Shown here one piece after another: positions 51,525-59,860 of a stretch of 64,000 nucleotides of DNA (its first letter is position 1; each line of letters opens with the position of its first letter). The stretch lies in NCBI GenBank assembly GCA_031553765.1, contig JAVBKY010000001.1:334468-398467 (forward strand), given 5' to 3'. Position numbers and translations under genes: made by a program. A model generated the notes under the pieces. That model was not told where the DNA came from, searched no databases, and worked only from the letters and a program-made list of their open reading frames with translations. Source of the DNA: JAITMY01 sp031553765. GTDB taxonomy: Bacteria > Bacteroidota > Bacteroidia > Bacteroidales > UBA932.

Positions 51525-51958
51525 AAAAGTTAGCAACCGCTTGGGCTATCATGCCCAAAAAGGCAAAGATAATTGCCGTTGTAGTGGTAGTGACAGCGGC
51601 ATACCTTATTTACCGCACCTACTTCAAAAAAAAAACTGATGCCGAGCTGGCCGCCGAGCAGCTGGAAAACAGCATAAGCAATACGCCTGTAAATAAAAGC
51701 AACCTTACGTTAACTGATAACGAGCTAAACATTATGGCTGCGCAGCTGTACAAGGCGATGAAAGGCTTATTTACCGACACGGCCACCATTGATAGCGTTT
51801 TCAGCAAGGTACAAACCAAGGACGACCTAAACGCCCTGATCCGCGCCTACGGCATTAAAGACGGTGAAGACTTGCGCATGTGGCTGAAAGGCGACCTTAG
51901 CGGTAAAAGGCTGACCGCCGTACAAAAGATTTTTGAGGACTTTGGACTTGTATTTTAA
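51521..51958 (+). CDS. Membrane protein with annexin-like helical repeat
   Basis: 145 residues. N-terminal membrane helix (KIIAVVVVVTAAYLIYRTYF), then a helical domain (about 64-145) with LYKAMKGLFTDTATIDSVF, LNALIRAYGIKDGEDLRMWL and GDLSGKRLTAVQKIF. The 'AMKG..TD...I..V', 'L..LI.AYG' and 'L.GDLSG' elements follow the annexin repeat pattern, in which the loops bind calcium and lipid, but the usual G-x-G-T loop is LFT here, so calcium binding is unsure. Placed between membrane proteins of the late block. Confidence 0.68.
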   Translation: MKKLATAWAIMPKKAKIIAVVVVVTAAYLIYRTYFKKKTDAELAAEQLENSISNTPVNKSNLTLTDNELNIMAAQLYKAMKGLFTDTATIDSVFSKVQTKDDLNALIRAYGIKDGEDLRMWLKGDLSGKRLTAVQKIFEDFGLVF

Positions 51959-51961
51959 GCC

Positions 51962-52336
51962 ATGAAAAGAAGCACAAAAATAACTATTGGAGTGGTAGCC
52001 GCGCTTTCTGCTGTGGCTGCCGCTGCTATTTGGTGGGTGTACAAAAACCGTAAAGAGGTACAAGCGGAAACTGCCAAAGTTCCTACGTACTACGTTAGCG
52101 AAATACCCTACACTGACCCCTCATTTTTCCCTTTAAAGAAAGGGAAGCAAAGTCCCTCTATAAAGTTGCTACAGCAAGCGCTTAACGCTATACCACCCAT
52201 GATTTACCCGGCTATTGCTGTTGACGGCATTTTCGGCACAGCGACTGAAACGCTACTTAAAAATAAGTTGGGCGTTACCGAAGTATCTCAAACGTTGTAT
52301 AACCAGCTAATAAAAAAGGGATGGCAGACGAGCTAA
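51962..52336 (+). CDS. Membrane-anchored peptidoglycan-binding protein
   Basis: 124 residues. N-terminal membrane helix (IGVVAALSAVAAAAIWWVY), a linker with YYVSEIPYTDPSFFPL, then a PG_binding_1 domain (GKQSPSIKLLQQAL, AIAVDGIFGTATETLL). It has no catalytic part. It may place the virion or a lysis complex at the cell wall during entry or release. Its 3' end overlaps the next small gene by 16 bp. Confidence 0.82.
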   Translation: MKRSTKITIGVVAALSAVAAAAIWWVYKNRKEVQAETAKVPTYYVSEIPYTDPSFFPLKKGKQSPSIKLLQQALNAIPPMIYPAIAVDGIFGTATETLLKNKLGVTEVSQTLYNQLIKKGWQTS

Positions 52337-52482
52337 TCGCAACTATACGACAAGCTGTAACTAGCGGTGTAGATGTACGCGTAAGCATTAACACCACCGA
52401 TGTACGCAATGTACTACTCACTGCCGCGCTAACCGTGGTAGTAAGTGCGCTACTTATTAAGATAATTCTCAAAAAAAAATAG
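52321..52482 (+). CDS. 53-residue membrane protein
   Basis: MADELIATIRQAV, then VSINTTDVRNVLLTAALTVV and VSALLIKIILKKK: one C-terminal membrane helix with a Lys end. It starts inside the last codons of the peptidoglycan-binding gene (ATG at 52321) and ends 2 bp before the next GTG start. Too short for homology-free assignment, but spacing and topology fit the operon. Confidence 0.65.
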   Translation: MADELIATIRQAVTSGVDVRVSINTTDVRNVLLTAALTVVVSALLIKIILKKK

Positions 52483-52484
52483 CC

Positions 52485-52751
52485 GTGAACGACAACAAAA
52501 AAAACCTCATGCTGCTCGAAGAGGCAGCCGAGGAACCCACCGCAACAAGGTTCTCAGCCGACGGGCGATTTTGCTATGTAGGCTACTCCTTTGCGGGGAC
52601 TACCAGCGTAGATAGCCCCACATGGAAAATTAAGCGCATAGAACTTGCTCAAAATGGCGATACATACACGACATTTGTAAATGGCGAAAAGGACCAATAT
52701 AGCCACGTTTTTGACCGTTGTGAAACCTACACTTACGCTTTTCCACGTTAA
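52485..52751 (+). CDS. Small beta protein preceding the spike gene (GTG start)
   Basis: 88 residues with GTG start at 52485, supported by the 2-bp gap. FCYVGYSFAGTTS, WKIKRIELAQNGDTYTTFVNG and RCETYTYAFP recall small phage proteins that are encoded directly before tail-fibre genes ('W.IkRI......ANG...Y'). It may form an adaptor or part of the spike base. Confidence 0.65.
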   Translation: MNDNKKNLMLLEEAAEEPTATRFSADGRFCYVGYSFAGTTSVDSPTWKIKRIELAQNGDTYTTFVNGEKDQYSHVFDRCETYTYAFPR

Positions 52752-52757
52752 CCCCTC

Positions 52758-54311
52758 ATGACAAATAAAGTACTTGACATATTCAGCGGGAAACTTCGCA
52801 TTTTGTGGGGTAAAATCAACGCCGCTTGGCTTGATGGACACGCCGCAGAAGATTTTTTTGATTATACCGACAAAAAAATAAGCGAGGAAACGCTTGCTAA
52901 GGTTGTAGCGCGCGGCAATAGCACCAACCATATGCTGCTAATCGGTGAGGGTAACGAGGACGAAAACGCGGCCACCGTGCGACAGGTACGCGAGGTGCTA
53001 ACAACGGCACGTAGAGAAATGGCCACCAAGCAGGGTGGCATTATTGAGTGCTCGACCAATACCCCCGCTACTACACAAAATAAAAAAATAACCATCGACG
53101 GCTACGAACTGACCAAAGGCGACATATTTGCCGTTACCTTCACCGACGGTAACACTGCTAACTCGCCTACCATTGCTATCAATGGTAGCGCTCAATTTGC
53201 CGTTATGGTGGCATCGGGTGCACCCTCAGGGAGCACCAATTTTGGTGCTATTAATGCCGCAGCAAATGGTATTGCACTATTCTACTTCAATGGTGTCCAT
53301 TTTAACCTGTTTGGTAATCAGGATACAACAGATAATACTAATTATGTAGAAGTTGTAGCAAGCGCTGGCAGTCAATATATAATTAGCACAAAAACAGTAG
53401 ATACCTCCCAAGGAGCTAACCTTTGCTTTGTTGGGATTTGCGAAGATGGCACTATTGAAAAAATAACGGCTACTACTGCATCAGAGGCCACTGATGCAAT
53501 AATTTTTACACCACAAAAAATATCTCTAAGAGAAAACATACTTGCAGACCATTGGTCTTTAGTGGCGCCATGGATAGGAGGGACCACTTACTCCCAACAA
53601 TTATTCTCCCGGTGCAATTGGGGAAAAACTTTGTGGAAAAGGAGTATAGGGAACTACTACAACAAATCAAAGGTGCTGGTAACAAATAAAGTGGTCACAG
53701 ACCTAGCTCAAGCCCCTCTTTACATAGGTGGCACTAAGATTGATGATCATTTTACCCCGAGTGAATTCTCTTTAACGTTGCGCAATACATCATTAGTATA
53801 TAAAAGGGTTGGCTTCTTTACAACAATTGAAAATTTATACTGGAGTGAGTATCAAGACGTATTTACCTACAACGGTGAAAGTTGGGTTTTGTGGCAGGCC
53901 GCCAGTGAGAAAGCAGTGCCTAGTACCCGAAAAATAAATAACAAACCGCTGTCTGCTAATATTGATTTAACCGCTACCGACGTAGGTGCCACCGCTCAAT
54001 TCGGTGGCTGGACAAATATGAATGCAATTGCGGTTCAAGGGGGTTATGACCTCATTGCAAAAAAACGAGAAAATAACGAGCGCATAGAGGTGTACTTATC
54101 AATCCATGGCGATGGCGCCACTAATAGCATGCAAATACAGTTTGACGGTACAGGTGATTTTGGAAAAAAACCAAATTCGGGAGCTACGGCCTTTGATAAT
54201 CCGAACGGACAACCTGTACACCTAACACATGCCGGAGACAATACTTTTTATGTAAATTCGATTGCCGCCCTTGAAGATAGGTATAATTTTATTATGACGT
54301 TTTTAAAGTAA
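52758..54311 (+). CDS. Spike/fibre-like receptor-binding protein candidate
   Basis: 517 residues, the largest late protein. The N-terminus (GKINAAWLDGHAAEDFFDYT, then TVRQVREVL) resembles the attachment part of phage fibres; about 95-200 is a beta domain (TIDGYELTKGDIFAVTF, TIAINGSAQF); the rest is beta-rich, Asn/Thr-rich and without known domain, ending NSIAALEDRYNFIMTFLK. Base composition in the second half is more AT-rich than in the genes around, as is common for exchangeable host-range parts. No enzymatic motif seen. Confidence 0.75.
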   Translation: MTNKVLDIFSGKLRILWGKINAAWLDGHAAEDFFDYTDKKISEETLAKVVARGNSTNHMLLIGEGNEDENAATVRQVREVLTTARREMATKQGGIIECSTNTPATTQNKKITIDGYELTKGDIFAVTFTDGNTANSPTIAINGSAQFAVMVASGAPSGSTNFGAINAAANGIALFYFNGVHFNLFGNQDTTDNTNYVEVVASAGSQYIISTKTVDTSQGANLCFVGICEDGTIEKITATTASEATDAIIFTPQKISLRENILADHWSLVAPWIGGTTYSQQLFSRCNWGKTLWKRSIGNYYNKSKVLVTNKVVTDLAQAPLYIGGTKIDDHFTPSEFSLTLRNTSLVYKRVGFFTTIENLYWSEYQDVFTYNGESWVLWQAASEKAVPSTRKINNKPLSANIDLTATDVGATAQFGGWTNMNAIAVQGGYDLIAKKRENNERIEVYLSIHGDGATNSMQIQFDGTGDFGKKPNSGATAFDNPNGQPVHLTHAGDNTFYVNSIAALEDRYNFIMTFLK

Positions 54312-54342
54312 CCTTGACCAAAATAAACAGCAGTTGCCAATT

Positions 54343-54900
54343 ATGAAAAAGGCTAACATATTTCTATTTTTCGCCCTATTTGCAATCGGTGGGGCTACTT
54401 GGTATTTTTTGAGGTCAAACAAGAGCAAAAGCGCTACCACCAAGCAGGCGAATAGCCGCGAAAATACTGCCGAGCCAAAAAGCGTAATACCTGACACCGA
54501 GCAAGAAAATAGCAGCACCAATTCAGCCAGCGCTAAGGCTGAAGAATGGCGAAGCGGCACCCTACTGAGTAAAGTTGATAATAGCCACATTTTCGACTGG
54601 GACAATACCGGTATTAAGTACAAAATAAATACCAAGCGCCTAACCGCTAAAGGGAAGTTAACCCTATTGCCGAGCTTTAGTGTTTCGTTTGTTGAAGTTA
54701 TTACTATTTCCGATTTTTCTGTACCTATAGACTTGGAGCATCTAACCGATGCAGGGTATTACGCCAATCGTTTCAATAAGCAAAACCTAATCGTAGAGCT
54801 GAGGTATTACATAGAGGCAAACACCTTTGCTGTTGTTCTATATGATAAGGCAACGAATGGCTACCGCTTTAACCCTCGAATTAATTACAAAATGCAGTAA
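54343..54900 (+). CDS. Membrane-anchored spike-accessory-like protein
   Basis: 185 residues from the ATG at 54343 (a TTG 9 bp upstream is less likely). N-terminal membrane helix (ANIFLFFALFAIGGATWYFL), a Ser/Lys/Glu linker, then a beta domain (YKINTKRLTAKGKLTLLPSF). The layout is the same as in the left-end protein at 36137-36712. Directly behind the spike gene, so a role in anchoring or presenting the spike is plausible. Confidence 0.7.
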   Translation: MKKANIFLFFALFAIGGATWYFLRSNKSKSATTKQANSRENTAEPKSVIPDTEQENSSTNSASAKAEEWRSGTLLSKVDNSHIFDWDNTGIKYKINTKRLTAKGKLTLLPSFSVSFVEVITISDFSVPIDLEHLTDAGYYANRFNKQNLIVELRYYIEANTFAVVLYDKATNGYRFNPRINYKMQ

Positions 54901-54904
54901 AAAG

Positions 54905-55192
54905 ATGCTATCACCAACTACCCAAACGATACTTATGGTGGCTACGCCACTGGCTACTACTCTTGGTACGCTTGGAGTTTTAGTTTTTGGACGTAAGAAA
55001 ACCAACGCCGAAGCAAAAAAAATAGATGCCGAGGCTAACAATGCTGCATTTAATGGGTACCAAATTGCAATGAATTCAATGCAGGGACGCATAACAACAC
55101 TTGACAAACAAATAGGGGAACTTCAAGACGAGCAAAAAGAAATGCGAAAGCATATTTGTACCGTCCCCGAATGCCCCCACCGTCGTCGCTAA
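54905..55192 (+). CDS. Last late gene: membrane helix plus coiled coil
   Basis: 95 residues from the ATG at 54905. Hydrophobic helix (TILMVATPLATTLGTLGVLVFG), basic stop, then an Ala/Asn/Gln coiled coil (QGRITTLDKQIGELQDEQKE) and a Cys/His end (HICTVPECPHRR) that might bind zinc. Type resembles small phage holin-like or virion proteins. A strong terminator follows. Confidence 0.68.
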   Translation: MLSPTTQTILMVATPLATTLGTLGVLVFGRKKTNAEAKKIDAEANNAAFNGYQIAMNSMQGRITTLDKQIGELQDEQKEMRKHICTVPECPHRRR

Positions 55193-55210
55193 GTGCAAGT
55201 AGATGGCTCA

Positions 55211-55247
55211 AAAGAGCGCAAGCAGTACACGCTTGCGCTCTTTTTAT
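55211..55247. terminator. Bidirectional terminator between late operon and integrase gene
   Basis: AAAGAGCGCAAGC and GCTTGCGCTCTTT form a 13-bp perfect stem with loop AGTACAC, with A and T tracts on both sides. It ends the late operon and, leftward, the integrase transcript. Confidence 0.93.
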
Positions 55248-55299
55248 CTCCATCAATATCAGCACATTAACACAAAAAGTGCATGAGTGCGTAAACTTT

Positions 55300-56463
55300 T
55301 CACACCTCAATAACTCTCGCCCGATGCCGTATTGTATCGTGTCCTTCAGGCGTTCGACTCACGACATACTCGTTTGTAATCTCTAAACTGCTATGGTCTG
55401 CCTGTCCCTGCACGTAGTTAGCCCCCACCCCGTCGGCAAGCATATTGCTTATACCTGTATCTTTTAGGCTGTAAAACTGCTGTTCTAATCCCCACCCCAA
55501 ACCCTTTCTTACTACCTCGTCCCAGTAGCGCGCAATTTCTCGGCTATCTACCCGCTTTTGTGCAGGCGTAAAATTTTTATGATGTGCAAAAATGTAGTAG
55601 TCTTGCGGGTAATCGTCAAGTTTTAGGCATTCCAAATAAGGCTCTAAGGCGATCGGAATTGTTTTATACGAGGTATTATCATTCTTGGTGTCGTCCGCAT
55701 TTACCCTAATTACGTTATTTTTTAAATCAATAGCCCCCACGCACAGGTAGCTTAAATCGTCAGGGCGCAAAAAGCAGTAGTAGGTCATCATACACGCGGC
55801 AAGGTAGCGCGGGTTATGCTCCCTCAAGAACTTAACCAGCGCGCTCAGCTGCTCGTTTGTAAGCGGCTTACGCCTCTTTTTCGTAAGGTTCTTCGGGTTT
55901 TTCTTTATGGTTGTAAAAGGGTTTACCTTAGTGTAATCAAATTGCACCAACCAGTTGAATAGCGTTCGGTAAAACGTAAGATAGTTGTTATAGGTACGGT
56001 GGGACACCTGCGGCTGCTGTTTTACCCAAAGCATAAAAGCGGTTGCTAAAGGCTTATCAAACTCATAGGCGTACAAGTCGGGGCGGCGATAAACGTCGGT
56101 AAGCCATGCAACTAACCTTTTTGCGTAAGATTTGTAGCAGCGAATGGAGTTAAACTCCCGTTCCTTTTCCTGCACGCTCAGGTAGGTATCAAGCGCATCT
56201 AAAAACTTGTGAAACCCCTTAGAACTTTCCTGCTCTACAAAGGGATTCCACCCTGTTTCTAACTTAGCATTAATTTCTCGCACTAGGTTGCGAGCAAACT
56301 TCCGGCGCTCTGTAATGCTCTTAATGCGGTTCACTTTTACGCGCCTTAACGCCATGCAACCCTGAAAAGGATTCCAGACGTAATACCTAACATACCAGTC
56401 TTTGTTTTCGCAAATTTCCGCCGGATAAAAACGGACGAGGGGAAAATTTTCGTAATTGGACAT
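55300..56463 (-). CDS. int: Tyrosine recombinase, prophage integrase
   Basis: 387 residues. Arm-binding N-terminus, SAM-like core-binding domain (about 80-185; HKFLDALDTYLSVQEKERE), catalytic domain (about 195-380) with first Arg in FLRPDDL, Lys in the beta-hairpin (DDTKNDNTSYKTIP), box II YSLKDTGISNML in place of the usual HxLRHT (His to Tyr, Arg to Lys), then QADHSSLEITNEYV with His and the nucleophilic Tyr. The Lys form of box II is seen in other Bacteroidota recombinases. It is encoded at the tRNA end and reads into the element, the usual place. Confidence 0.93.
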   Translation of the reverse strand: MSNYENFPLVRFYPAEICENKDWYVRYYVWNPFQGCMALRRVKVNRIKSITERRKFARNLVREINAKLETGWNPFVEQESSKGFHKFLDALDTYLSVQEKEREFNSIRCYKSYAKRLVAWLTDVYRRPDLYAYEFDKPLATAFMLWVKQQPQVSHRTYNNYLTFYRTLFNWLVQFDYTKVNPFTTIKKNPKNLTKKRRKPLTNEQLSALVKFLREHNPRYLAACMMTYYCFLRPDDLSYLCVGAIDLKNNVIRVNADDTKNDNTSYKTIPIALEPYLECLKLDDYPQDYYIFAHHKNFTPAQKRVDSREIARYWDEVVRKGLGWGLEQQFYSLKDTGISNMLADGVGANYVQGQADHSSLEITNEYVVSRTPEGHDTIRHRARVIEV

Positions 56464-56540
56464 TTTTTTTTTAGCCTCCGCAACTTTACGCCAAGGCTAA
56501 AAAAAATTAGCTATTCCAAATCTGACCCGAAATTTTAATC
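56464..56540. promoter_or_regulatory. Right att arm with candidate arm-type sites
   Basis: TTTTTTAGCCTC (56467-56478), an inverted AGGCTAAAAAAA (56494-56505) and CTGACCCGAAA (56522-56532) match words in the left arm. They also overlap the integrase start region, so the integrase may control its own gene. Confidence 0.5.
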
Positions 56541-56582
56541 AAAATCGCCGCAAACTTAGTCTAACTAAGATTGCGGCGATTT
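56541..56582 (-). terminator. Element-encoded substitute terminator for tRNA-Ser
   Basis: AAATCGCCGCAAACTTAGT and ACTAAGATTGCGGCGATTT pair over about 18 bp around CTA, and leftward TTTTGATT follows. It begins 3 bp after the tRNA 3' end and is similar to the host hairpin at 35792-35820 (ATCGCCrCAA/TTGyGGCGAT), so the element brings its own version of the tRNA terminator. Confidence 0.82.
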
Positions 56583-56584
56583 CT

Positions 56585-56674
<90 letters not shown>

Positions 56675-56755
56675 GTAGGGTGCTTAAAGCGGACACAAAG
56701 GTATACATTTTTATGAAAAATGCAAATACCCTTGCCGTAAAAGTTTTTTCAGGTA

Positions 56756-56959
56756 TTAAACCCCGCTATTGCTAACTTTACCGCGATTAAGTAGTAAATA
56801 CACAATAGACAAAATCCCCACCGTATTAAATACTACAATGCACACATACCACGCTTTCTGTCCCTTGCGAGCGGCCCTCCACATGGCAACGGCCTTCCAA
56901 ACCAACTCCCAAATAATCAGCAGGATTAGTAGCGCATATTTGCATGAAATTGCTTCCAT
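56756..56959 (-). CDS. Small DUF5652-like membrane protein
   Basis: 67 residues with two membrane helices (YALLILLIIWELVWKAVAMW and VFNTVGILSIVYLLL) separated by RAARKGQKAWYV. Matches the DUF5652 pattern; function unknown. It lies between tRNA-Ser and the DUF1015 gene, in the same direction. Confidence 0.8.
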   Translation of the reverse strand: MEAISCKYALLILLIIWELVWKAVAMWRAARKGQKAWYVCIVVFNTVGILSIVYLLLNRGKVSNSGV

Positions 56960-56977
56960 TTTACTTCCTTTTCAAAG

Positions 56978-58216
56978 TTACGCCAGTTCATGTATCACCA
57001 AGCCGCTACGCAGCTTAGGTTCAAACCATGTAGTCTTGGGAGGCATAATGTTACCCGTATCGGCAATATCAATCAGCTGCTTCATAGATACAGGGTACAA
57101 AGCAAACGCTGCTGCCATTTCCCCGCTATCCACACGCTTTTTCAGCTCACCTAACCCACGAATACCTCCCACGAAGTCGATACGCTTATCAGTACGCAAA
57201 TCTTTCATGTCAAATACCTTATCCAATACAAGGTTGCTCAACACCGTTACATCCAACACGCCAATAGGGTCATTATCATCGTAGGTACCGGGCTTCGCGG
57301 TAAGCGAATACCAGCGTCCATCGAGATACATAGAAAAATTGTGCAGCGCGTTAGGCTTATACTCCTCCGTACCCTTATCCTCTACTACAAAACTCTCCTT
57401 CAGCTGCTCAAGCAGCTGCCCAGAGGTCAAACCATTTAAGTCCTTTACCACACGGTTATAATCCATAATAGCCAGCTGCGTATCGGGGAAAATCACCGCC
57501 AGAAAGTAGTTATACTCCTCGCTTCCGGTGTGATTAGGATTAGCGTTCTTCTTCTCCTGCCCCACCCGTGCGGCAGCAGCCGTGCGGTGGTGACCGTCGG
57601 CTACGTACAGTGCAGGAACAGCCTCAAATATCTTGGTAATGCGAGCGTTTACCGCGTCGTCATTTATCACCCAAAACTTATGACCAAAGCCATCGGCAGC
57701 CACAAAATCGTACTCGGGCGCGCCCTTTATTACGTTAGCCACAATAGCATCCATTTCAGCTACCGCGGGGTAAGCAAAAAACACGGGCTCCACGTTGGCA
57801 TTTTGTATGCGCACGTGAATCATGCGGTCCTCCTCCTTTTCGGGGCGAGTTAGCTCGTGCTTCTTTATCTTATCGTTAAGGTAGTCCTCAAAGTGGCAGC
57901 AAGCCACCAAGCCATACTGCGTGCGGCTGCCCATGGTTTGAGCGTACACGTAGTAGCGTTCGGCCTTATCCTTCACCAACCAACCTTTTTCACGCCATTT
58001 TTTAAAATTTTCCACCGCCTTATCGTACACCTCTTGTGAATGTTCGTCAGCTATGGGTTCAAAATCAATTTCAGGCTTAATAATATGCAACAACGATTTT
58101 TCCGTTGCCTCTACCTTGGCCTCCGTCGAGTTCAGCACATCATATGGGCGTGAGGCCACTTCTTTTGCAAATTCTTGGGGCGGACGTATGCCCGCAAAGG
58201 GTTTTATGCGTACCAT
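56978..58216 (-). CDS. DUF1015-family protein
   Basis: 412 residues. MVRIKPFAGIRPP, SRPYDVLN at the start, YVADGHHRTAAA with the conserved GHHR motif, and VDFVGGIRGLGEL near the end mark the DUF1015 family, found in many bacteria and often near D-3-phosphoglycerate dehydrogenase and serC genes. Biochemical role unknown; the GHHR motif resembles a ParB/sulfiredoxin-like site, which is only suggestive. Confidence 0.92.
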   Translation of the reverse strand: MVRIKPFAGIRPPQEFAKEVASRPYDVLNSTEAKVEATEKSLLHIIKPEIDFEPIADEHSQEVYDKAVENFKKWREKGWLVKDKAERYYVYAQTMGSRTQYGLVACCHFEDYLNDKIKKHELTRPEKEEDRMIHVRIQNANVEPVFFAYPAVAEMDAIVANVIKGAPEYDFVAADGFGHKFWVINDDAVNARITKIFEAVPALYVADGHHRTAAAARVGQEKKNANPNHTGSEEYNYFLAVIFPDTQLAIMDYNRVVKDLNGLTSGQLLEQLKESFVVEDKGTEEYKPNALHNFSMYLDGRWYSLTAKPGTYDDNDPIGVLDVTVLSNLVLDKVFDMKDLRTDKRIDFVGGIRGLGELKKRVDSGEMAAAFALYPVSMKQLIDIADTGNIMPPKTTWFEPKLRSGLVIHELA

Positions 58217-58242
58217 GTTTCTTTATTTTTCAAATTTTAGTA

Positions 58243-58282
58243 GTAAAAAATCCCGAACCTTACCGACTCGGGATTTTTATTT
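58243..58282. terminator. Bidirectional terminator between DUF1015 and TPR genes
   Basis: AAAAAATCCCGA and TCGGGATTTTT pair around ACCTTACCGAC. Its place between two leftward genes ends neither cleanly except the upstream DUF1015 side; leftward read it precedes the DUF1015 start and thus closes the TPR transcript. Confidence 0.85.
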
Positions 58283-58292
58283 TTTCTCAGGA

Positions 58293-59624
58293 TTATTGCG
58301 CAGAGGCAGCGTCCTGCAGCTGTTGAAACTTATCGTTGTACTTATTGTACTCTTCCATCATTTCCTTGCTATCGTTACGAAGACGGAAGTAGATGTTCTT
58401 CACATTCTCCAATACCACCTTATCCTGAGGATGAAGTTCATACGCCTTGATAAACGGATCTAACGCCTTCTTAAACTCAACCAAAGATTGATTCTCCAGC
58501 TCCTTAATCTTCGGATCCTTCCAATCCTTAATACTATTTGCTTTATTTATATACTCTACACCCTTATTGTAGTATAACGCACCAAGGTTGTAGTAGGCAT
58601 TGTAGTTTGTAGGATCAACCTCAATCGTCTTAAGGTAAATACGCTCAGCATCATCAAGTTTACCCAACTTCTCGTACAAAGTAGCCTCGGCAAAAAATAG
58701 CGTAGCATTATTAGGCTCATTTTCTTGTGCCTGGTGCAAGTAGGGCAGCACCTTCATGGCATCGTCGCCGGCAGTAAGGTACATGTTGATAAGTTCAATC
58801 AAAATACCCTGATTTTTGGGAAACTTCATAAAACCATCTACCAAGGTCTTTTCCTGCATTTCCTTATCCCCTTTGCCTTCGTAGCCCTTAGCTAAGCGCA
58901 AGCACACATCACCATCTTCAAAGTAGTTATTTTCAGCGCATATTTTCATGTACACAATAGCGTTATCGTAATCCTTCACCTCATCCATAAGCGACATCAA
59001 ACCTGCGTAGTAAGCAATAATAGTGTCCAACCTACCCACCAATGGATTCATAGATGCCTGAACCGACTCCATAAAGTACCTTTGTGCAGTCTTATAATCC
59101 AGCTGCGTGTATGCATTCACACCCTCAGCGCGATCCTTCTGTGACAATTGTTCTAAGCCTTGCTTAATTTTTTTTGCGTTACTACCTTTGGTATCCAACT
59201 CAATGGCCTTAAGGTAAGCATCTAAAGCGTCCGATAGCGGGGCCTCGGTTACCTTTTGAGTTTCCTTCCAGAAAGCCAATCCTCCGGCAGCCTCAAAGTA
59301 CAAATTAATAGAAGGGAATACCAATACCTCATACTCCTTATCGGCTATGGTTTCTGTTTTTTTCTTTTTGGTCAACGTCGCAAAAATGGTTTTGTGCATG
59401 CCCTGCGAAGCGCCCATAGTACTCTTATCGTAAACGCCCACAAACATTTCCGCGCGCGAAATCCAAGTCTTAGGATTGCTCTCCTTCTTAGGGTTAGCAA
59501 TATCCTCATTGCTTTTATCAATGTCTTTTTGCATGCTTTCAAGGTTAGGCACCTTAATTTGCACTTGCGCAGCCACCGCCAACGAAAACATGGCACAGGC
59601 TGAGAGAAGAAGCAGTCGTTTCAT
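58293..59624 (-). CDS. Exported TPR-repeat protein
   Basis: 443 residues with a signal peptide (LLLSACAMFSLAVAAQ). The body is helical with several TPR units (NATLFFAEATLYEKLGKLDD, NYNAYYNLGALYYNKGVEYI). Probably a periplasmic or outer-membrane-associated scaffold for protein contacts. No partner is encoded nearby. A terminator follows. Confidence 0.88.
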   Translation of the reverse strand: MKRLLLLSACAMFSLAVAAQVQIKVPNLESMQKDIDKSNEDIANPKKESNPKTWISRAEMFVGVYDKSTMGASQGMHKTIFATLTKKKKTETIADKEYEVLVFPSINLYFEAAGGLAFWKETQKVTEAPLSDALDAYLKAIELDTKGSNAKKIKQGLEQLSQKDRAEGVNAYTQLDYKTAQRYFMESVQASMNPLVGRLDTIIAYYAGLMSLMDEVKDYDNAIVYMKICAENNYFEDGDVCLRLAKGYEGKGDKEMQEKTLVDGFMKFPKNQGILIELINMYLTAGDDAMKVLPYLHQAQENEPNNATLFFAEATLYEKLGKLDDAERIYLKTIEVDPTNYNAYYNLGALYYNKGVEYINKANSIKDWKDPKIKELENQSLVEFKKALDPFIKAYELHPQDKVVLENVKNIYFRLRNDSKEMMEEYNKYNDKFQQLQDAASAQ

Positions 59625-59791
59625 TTTTTATTGTTTGATTTTAGTTAATTATCTTCTGCGTTAAACTCGCTATTTTGCGATTTCAAAGGTAAAAATTTTT
59701 TAGGGCTTTTACAAAAATAAACGGGTGGAAATGAGGCTTAATATTTTCACAAGCTAAAATTCAAAAAAATGGACTTTTACCTAAAAAATCG

Positions 59792-59823
59792 TTTGCCAAA
59801 TCGGGGTAAAAAAGGTACATTTG
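59792..59823 (+). promoter_or_regulatory. Promoter of dnaX
   Basis: TTTG (59792-59795) and TACATTTG (59816-59823) match the -33/-7 elements of Bacteroidota promoters with a 20-bp gap. The dnaX ATG lies at 59861. Confidence 0.75.
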
Positions 59824-59860
59824 TTATTCGTATTTTAACCTTTTGGGGAGACAAAATAGC

